Notes under the pieces: model-generated
Databases searched by the model: none
Told to the model about the DNA's origin: nothing
The model's input: the letters and a program-made list of their open reading frames with translations, nothing else
Position numbers and translations under genes: made by a program
Assembly: GCA_947630345.1 (NCBI GenBank)
Contig: CANRHF010000024.1
Span: 1 to 16,331 of the forward strand
Length of the DNA: 16,331 nt
DNA from: an uncultured Oscillospiraceae bacterium
GTDB lineage: Bacteria > Bacillota > Clostridia > Oscillospirales > Oscillospiraceae
Direction of reading: 5' to 3'
Part shown: piece after piece, positions 12,845 through 16,331 of the stretch
How positions within the stretch are numbered: position 1 is the stretch's first letter
How the letters are laid out: every line of letters begins with the position of its first letter

Positions 12845-13222
12845 TCACCTCCCTCTGGGCAGCAGTCCCTGGCCTCCGGCGGAGGCCATCTGCGCCATTT
12901 TTGCCGCCCGCATGGCCCGCTCCAGCTTTTCCAGCCGGCCCTGGCTCAGAAAGGGGCGCAGCGCCTTTAATAGCGCCTGCTGCTCCTGATCGATGCTCCC
13001 ACCCCGGAACAAGCCCGCCATTTTTTGCAGCATGCCCAGATCCGGAAGGTCGGGAACCGGCTGCTGGGATGGAGGCGGGTTCTTGGCGGGCTGGGACGGC
13101 GGTTGGGACTGGGTGCTTCCCTCCCCCATCTGAGATTGCAGGCTCTGGGCCATGGCCATCAGCTGCCCCATCATCTGCGGATCCTTTAGGACCGCGCCCA
13201 ACTGCTTTTCCAAATCATCCAT
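12845..13222 (-). CDS. Uncharacterised small helical protein with Pro/Gln linker
   Basis: 125 residues, function not recognised. The N-terminal helix LEKQLGAVLKDPQMMGQLM (4-22) joins through a Ser/Gln/Pro linker (about 36-60) to a C-terminal helical region. In that region LLKALRPFLSQGRLEKLERA (about 84-103) and RAAKMAQMA look like a compact helical domain. There is no signal peptide or transmembrane segment. The ATG at 13220-13222 has GGAGGGG upstream, and it overlaps the preceding gene by 8 bases, so translation is probably coupled. The separated N- and C-terminal conserved-looking blocks suggest a scaffold or adaptor, which is inference. Confidence 0.75.
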   Translation of the reverse strand: MDDLEKQLGAVLKDPQMMGQLMAMAQSLQSQMGEGSTQSQPPSQPAKNPPPSQQPVPDLPDLGMLQKMAGLFRGGSIDQEQQALLKALRPFLSQGRLEKLERAMRAAKMAQMASAGGQGLLPRGR

Positions 13223-13451
13223 TGGATCCCCTCCGCAGCTTTTCCGCCAGCGCTTTTGCCTCCGGGGATGCCATCAGCCCGGATAGGATTTGACTGGCCT
13301 GCTGGAAATTACCCCGTTCCGCCTGCTCCATGACCTGGCGCAGGCCCTCCGGGTCCCCCTGCTGGAGCAGCGCCAGGAGCTTCTGGGCCTCGCCGCTCCG
13401 GGCAAGCCTTTTGGCATCCTCCAGAGTCGGTCCCTGGTTCCCGTCTTTCAT
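13215..13451 (-). CDS. Uncharacterised small all-helical protein, first gene of the cassette
   Basis: 78 residues, function not recognised. After a polar N-terminus the chain is predicted helical throughout: LEDAKRLARSGEAQKLLALL, then DPEGLRQVMEQAERGNFQQA and SPEAKALAEKLRR. The alternating short helices resemble a small TPR-like or helical-bundle protein. The ATG at 13449-13451 is preferred over one seven codons upstream because AGGAGGCG precedes it. It heads the cassette under the candidate promoter at 13480-13507. There is no export signal. Confidence 0.72.
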   Translation of the reverse strand: MKDGNQGPTLEDAKRLARSGEAQKLLALLQQGDPEGLRQVMEQAERGNFQQASQILSGLMASPEAKALAEKLRRGSNG

Positions 13452-13479
13452 CGGAACGCCTCCTCTTCCCATTCTGCTC

Positions 13480-13507
13480 TATCCTATGCGCCCGATTGGA
13501 GATATGT
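13480..13507 (-). promoter_or_regulatory. Candidate SigK-like (mother-cell) promoter of the three-gene cassette
   Basis: On the minus strand, AC (13506-13507), 17 bases, then CATAGGATA (13480-13488). This fits the sporulation SigK pattern AC-N16/17-CATANNNTA. No housekeeping TTGACA/TATAAT pair is visible between the YitT terminator and the cassette. The motif is short and degenerate, so this is a hypothesis. Confidence 0.35.
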
Positions 13508-13513
13508 GCCATC

Positions 13514-13539
13514 AAAAACGGGAGGCTGCCCGCCTCCCG
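13514..13539 (-). terminator. Terminator of the der-plsY-gpsA-YitT unit
   Basis: CGGGAGGC (13519-13526) pairs with GCCTCCCG (13532-13539) around a 5-base loop. On the minus strand five T follow directly (13514-13518). It begins 5 bases beyond the YitT stop. Confidence 0.85.
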
Positions 13540-13543
13540 CTTC

Positions 13544-14521
13544 TTATCGCTGTTTGACGCTGGTGCCCATCACGTCGGAGATCTCCGAAACCGTGATGAA
13601 CGCCCGCCGGTCGATCTCCATCACCAGGCTCTTGAGCTTGGGGATCTGGAACCGATTCACCACAAAGTAAATCACGCACTTGTCCTCCTGGGAGTAGTAC
13701 CCCCGGGCGTTGATCTGGGTAATGCCCCGGCCAAACTCCTCTGAAATGGCCTTGCAGATCTCCTCCTGGCAGGTGGTGACGATCATCACCGATTTGGCCT
13801 TGTCCCAGCCCTCTACGATAAAGTCCACCGTCTTGTTCCCCACCGTGTAGGTGATGATGGTGTACAAGGGCAAAATCCAGCTGGAAAACACCACGCCGAT
13901 GGTCAAATAAAGGAACACATTGTAGATCATTACGAAGGTCCCCACGGTCAGCCCCAATCCCTTGGCGAAGATCACCGCCAGCACCTCCATGCCGTCGATG
14001 GCCCCGCCAAAGCGGATGGTAAGGCCGCTGCCCGCCCCGGAGATCAGGCCGCCGAAGATGGCGCACAGCAGCAAATCCTGCCCGGCAAAGGGGGAGGCGG
14101 TGGAAACGTCCACCGGCAGCACATTGGTGATGAGGTAGGACGCCAGGGAGTACACCCCCACCGCCCAAAGAGAGTAAAGCGTGAACAGCAGCCCCTGCTT
14201 TTTCATGCCGAAGAGAAACAGCGGAATGTTCAGCAGCAGCAGGAACAGCGACAGGGTGTATTCCGGCGGGGTCAACTGCCAGAGCAGCATCGAGGTGCCG
14301 GAAATGCCGGAGTCGTAGAGGTTCACCGGTGCCAGGAACATCACCACGCCCACGGCGTTGATAGCCCCCGCCAACGTCAGAACCAGCAGATTTCGCCAGC
14401 GGAACTTCTTCAGCTCCTTGACCTTGATCAGCTTGCCCAGCTTCCGAAGGGAGTCCCCCGCCCGGCGTCCGAAATCAGAAACAGCGGTCCTGGTTTTTTC
14501 CAAAAAAGCGGTTTTCTTCAC
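13544..14521 (-). CDS. YitT-family membrane protein (DUF161 with C-terminal DUF2179)
   Basis: 325 residues, starting at GTG (14519-14521) with GGAGGA that overlaps the gpsA stop codon. A basic cytoplasmic N-terminus of about 42 residues is followed by about six transmembrane segments between 45 and 228, including GVVMFLAPVNLYDSGISGTS (58-77) and GSGLTIRFGGAIDGMEVLAV (164-183), typical of YitT proteins. The soluble C-terminal DUF2179 domain (about 240-320) has VSEISDVMG near the end. The family's transport substrate and role are not established. The gene is the last of the plsY-gpsA chain, which hints at a membrane-linked function but proves none. The N-terminal extension is longer than in typical YitT proteins. 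Confidence 0.9.
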   Translation of the reverse strand: MKKTAFLEKTRTAVSDFGRRAGDSLRKLGKLIKVKELKKFRWRNLLVLTLAGAINAVGVVMFLAPVNLYDSGISGTSMLLWQLTPPEYTLSLFLLLLNIPLFLFGMKKQGLLFTLYSLWAVGVYSLASYLITNVLPVDVSTASPFAGQDLLLCAIFGGLISGAGSGLTIRFGGAIDGMEVLAVIFAKGLGLTVGTFVMIYNVFLYLTIGVVFSSWILPLYTIITYTVGNKTVDFIVEGWDKAKSVMIVTTCQEEICKAISEEFGRGITQINARGYYSQEDKCVIYFVVNRFQIPKLKSLVMEIDRRAFITVSEISDVMGTSVKQR

Positions 14522-14531
14522 GCCGTTCCTC

Positions 14532-15530
14532 CTACAGCCATCCGGCGTCCTCGGTCTCCGCCCGGCGCTGCCGCCGGAGCAGGGACGCCACGGCCTCCCG
14601 GGGGTCCGCGTCCTCATACAGCACCGAATAGGCCGCCTGACAGATGGGCATGGCCACGCCCTGGCGGCGGCTCAGCTCCCAGGCGGAGCGGGCGGCATAG
14701 TAGCCCTCCACTACCGCGCCGACCTCCTCCACGGCCTGTTTAGGGGTCTTCCCCTGGCCGATCAGGATTCCCGCCCGGCGGTTCCGGGAATGCATGGAGG
14801 TGCAGGTGACGATCAGGTCCCCCACCCCGGCCAGGCCGGCAAAGGTCTCCCGGCAGGCGCCCATGCTCACTCCCAGCCGGGCGATCTCCGTCAGGCCCCG
14901 GGTCATCAGCATGGCCTTGGTATTGTCCCCATAGCCCAGGCCATCGGAGACCCCGGCGCACAGGGCAATCACGTTTTTCAGGGCGCCTCCCAGCTCCGCG
15001 CCCACAATGTCCGGGCTGGTGTAGATCCGGAAGGCGTCAGACATCAGGGCGTCCTGGGCAAATTCCGCCAGCTCCCGGTGGGCGCTGGCCGCCAGGCAGC
15101 CGGTGGGAATGCCCCGGGCCACCTCCTCGGCGTGGCTGGGGCCGGTGAGGGCCGTCACCGGGCGGTGGGTCTCCTGCTCCACCACCTGGCTCATCCGCAG
15201 CAGGGTCCCCGGCTCAATGCCCTTGGTCACGGAGATCAGCGCCGCGTTTTCGCTGAGGTATGGCGCGATCCGGGCGCAAATTTCCCGCAGCGGGAAGGAT
15301 GGGCTGGCAATGATCACCAGCTCCCGGTCGGAGAGCTGTTCCTCCCGGGCGGTGATCTCCAGCTCCGGCGGGAGGGTGACGCCAGACAGGCGGTTATTCT
15401 CCCGGCTCACGGTCATCCGCTCCGCCTTTTTAGGATCGTGGGACCAGAGCAGGGTGTCGTGCCCGTTATTCAGCAGCCGCAGGGCCAGGGCCGTGCCCCA
15501 GCCACCGCTGCCTACCACGGCAGCTTTCAT
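14532..15530 (-). CDS. gpsA: NAD(P)H-dependent glycerol-3-phosphate dehydrogenase
   Basis: GpsA reduces dihydroxyacetone phosphate to sn-glycerol-3-phosphate, the backbone of phospholipids. The 332 residues show the Rossmann motif GSGGWGTALA (7-16), VTKGIE (101-106), GPSHAEEVARG (130-140), the catalytic-site lysine K185 in GGALKN, K205 in GDNTK, and GVGDLIVTCTS (235-245). The start overlaps the plsY stop in the sequence ATGA (15527-15530), so the two genes are translationally coupled. Its product is the direct substrate of PlsY upstream. All active residues are present. Confidence 0.97.
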   Translation of the reverse strand: MKAAVVGSGGWGTALALRLLNNGHDTLLWSHDPKKAERMTVSRENNRLSGVTLPPELEITAREEQLSDRELVIIASPSFPLREICARIAPYLSENAALISVTKGIEPGTLLRMSQVVEQETHRPVTALTGPSHAEEVARGIPTGCLAASAHRELAEFAQDALMSDAFRIYTSPDIVGAELGGALKNVIALCAGVSDGLGYGDNTKAMLMTRGLTEIARLGVSMGACRETFAGLAGVGDLIVTCTSMHSRNRRAGILIGQGKTPKQAVEEVGAVVEGYYAARSAWELSRRQGVAMPICQAAYSVLYEDADPREAVASLLRRQRRAETEDAGWL

Positions 15531-16153
15531 GACTTGCCCTCCTTATGGAACAGGGAGGTTTTCTTCTCCTCCCCCTTCAGCAGGCGCTTCAGGTTCCCCC
15601 GGTGCATGAACAGGGCCAGCAGACCCATGAAAATGCCTCCGGCCAGGACCCAGGGCCGGTCGTGGTGCAGCCAGATGAAACCGGCAATGAACCCAACCGC
15701 CCCCGCCACCGAGCTCAGAGAGACCAGCCCGGTGGTGAAATAGAGCAGGGCGAACAGCGCCAGCAGCATGAGCCCGATCCGCCAGTCGGTGATCATGGCG
15801 GCGGCGAAGCCGCAGACGATGCCCTTGCCGCCCTTAAAGCCCAGCAGGGCCGGAAAATCATGGCCCAGGGACACCGCCACCGCGCCCAGCATCCTGCCCT
15901 CCAGCTCCAGGCCGTAGGGCGCCAGCAGCAGCCCTCCCAGTAGGCAGGCCAGCACCGCCTTGCCCCCGTCCACCACCAGCACCAGGGCCGTTCCCCAGCC
16001 GCCGTAGCTCCGGGCGAAGTTGGTCAGGCCGGCGTTGCCGCTGCCGTGGGCGCGGACGTCCTCGTGGGCCATCAGATGGGAGATATTCACCGCGCCGTTG
16101 AGATTCCCCAGGAAATAGGCGCACAGCGCCCCGATCAGGATCGGATACCACAT
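15527..16153 (-). CDS. plsY: Acyl phosphate:glycerol-3-phosphate acyltransferase PlsY
   Basis: This integral membrane enzyme transfers an acyl group from acyl-phosphate to glycerol-3-phosphate, giving lysophosphatidic acid. The 208 residues carry HGSGNAGLTN (36-45), GHDFPALLGFKGGKG (97-111) and HRGNLKRLLKGEE (184-196), the three cytoplasmic PlsY motifs, with hydrophobic segments between. The first helix end reads YFLGNLNGAVN where many PlsY have a GSxPxG-type turn; this is a variant, probably of the lineage. GGAGGA is 7 bases before the ATG and lies within the end of der. It overlaps gpsA by 4 bases. Confidence 0.95.
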   Translation of the reverse strand: MWYPILIGALCAYFLGNLNGAVNISHLMAHEDVRAHGSGNAGLTNFARSYGGWGTALVLVVDGGKAVLACLLGGLLLAPYGLELEGRMLGAVAVSLGHDFPALLGFKGGKGIVCGFAAAMITDWRIGLMLLALFALLYFTTGLVSLSSVAGAVGFIAGFIWLHHDRPWVLAGGIFMGLLALFMHRGNLKRLLKGEEKKTSLFHKEGKS

Positions 16154-16156
16154 GGA

Positions 16157-16331
16157 CTATTCCTCCTTGTCGCCCTTTTGGCGGATGGTGATGCGGATGG
16201 GCGTCCCCTCCAGCCCGAAAACGGAGCGGATCTGATTTTCCAGATACCGCTGGTAGGAAAAGTGGAACAGCCGGGCATCGTTGCAGAAAATGACAAAATG
16301 GGGGGGCTTGGTACCCGCCTGGGTCATATAG
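16157..16331 (-). CDS. der: Ribosome-assembly GTPase Der (EngA), C-terminal fragment at window edge
   Basis: Only the last 57 codons lie in the window. They read as the end of the KH-like domain of Der: TQAGTKPPHFVIFCNDARLF, then FSYQRYLENQIRSVFGLEG and TPIRITIRQKG before TAG at 16157-16159. The KPP-FV-F-ND pattern and the EGTPIRI ending are diagnostic of this family. Der acts in 50S subunit maturation. The stop is 3 bases from the plsY start, and the plsY ribosome binding site is inside der, matching the der-plsY-gpsA order of many Firmicutes. The GTPase domains are outside the window. Confidence 0.93.
   Translation of the reverse strand, partial: YMTQAGTKPPHFVIFCNDARLFHFSYQRYLENQIRSVFGLEGTPIRITIRQKGDKEE

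Noticed and set aside
14358..15743. Plus-strand open frame of 461 codons opposite gpsA
   Set aside because: Antisense to intact GpsA and parts of the YitT and PlsY genes; no start context or domain.

Overview
The window reads as a GC-rich, low-copy chromosomal segment of a Gram-positive anaerobe of the class Clostridia. It most resembles the Oscillospiraceae type (Flavonifractor/Lawsonibacter/Oscillibacter-like). That placement is an inference from the gene order ylxM-ffh-rpsP-khpA-rimM-trmD and der-plsY-gpsA, the class B-type sortase, the BlaI- and YtrA-type regulators, strong AGGAGG ribosome binding sites, and TTGACA/TATAAT promoters. I saw no mobile element, CRISPR array, tRNA or rRNA. Almost all of the sequence is tightly packed coding DNA, and no gene-free stretch exceeds about 185 bases.

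Layout. 1-417: the 3'-truncated gene of a GntR/YtrA-type repressor (minus), with a perfect dyad lying over its own promoter. 441-3305: two aminoacyl-tRNA synthetases, trpS (minus) and gltX (plus), divergently transcribed from back-to-back promoters with leaders too short for a T-box. 3274-4676: a HAD phosphatase (minus) and a diverged GNAT-like protein (plus). 4694-9007: a plus-strand operon for protein targeting, ribosome and tRNA maturation: ylxM-ffh-rpsP-khpA, then an intrinsic terminator, then rimM-trmD and a Sir2-type deacylase. The sirtuin sits where rplS is commonly found.

9027-12442: a cell-envelope block. A BlaI/MecI-type repressor lies upstream of a lipoprotein sortase on the minus strand. 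Diverging from them is a secreted coiled-coil M23 peptidase of PcsB/EnvC-like architecture. No BlaR1/MecR1-type sensor is present. 12441-13507: a cassette of three small uncharacterised genes (minus) rich in Gln/Pro/Arg, with a possible mother-cell sigma (SigK-like) promoter. 13514-16331: the minus-strand chain der(partial)-plsY-gpsA-YitT, linking ribosome assembly, phospholipid precursor synthesis and a membrane protein.

The most promising leads for new biology are the BlaI/lipid-anchored sortase pair, the three-gene small-protein cassette, and the split ffh-trmD operon ending in a sirtuin. All functions are inferred from motifs read by eye; no database search was run.
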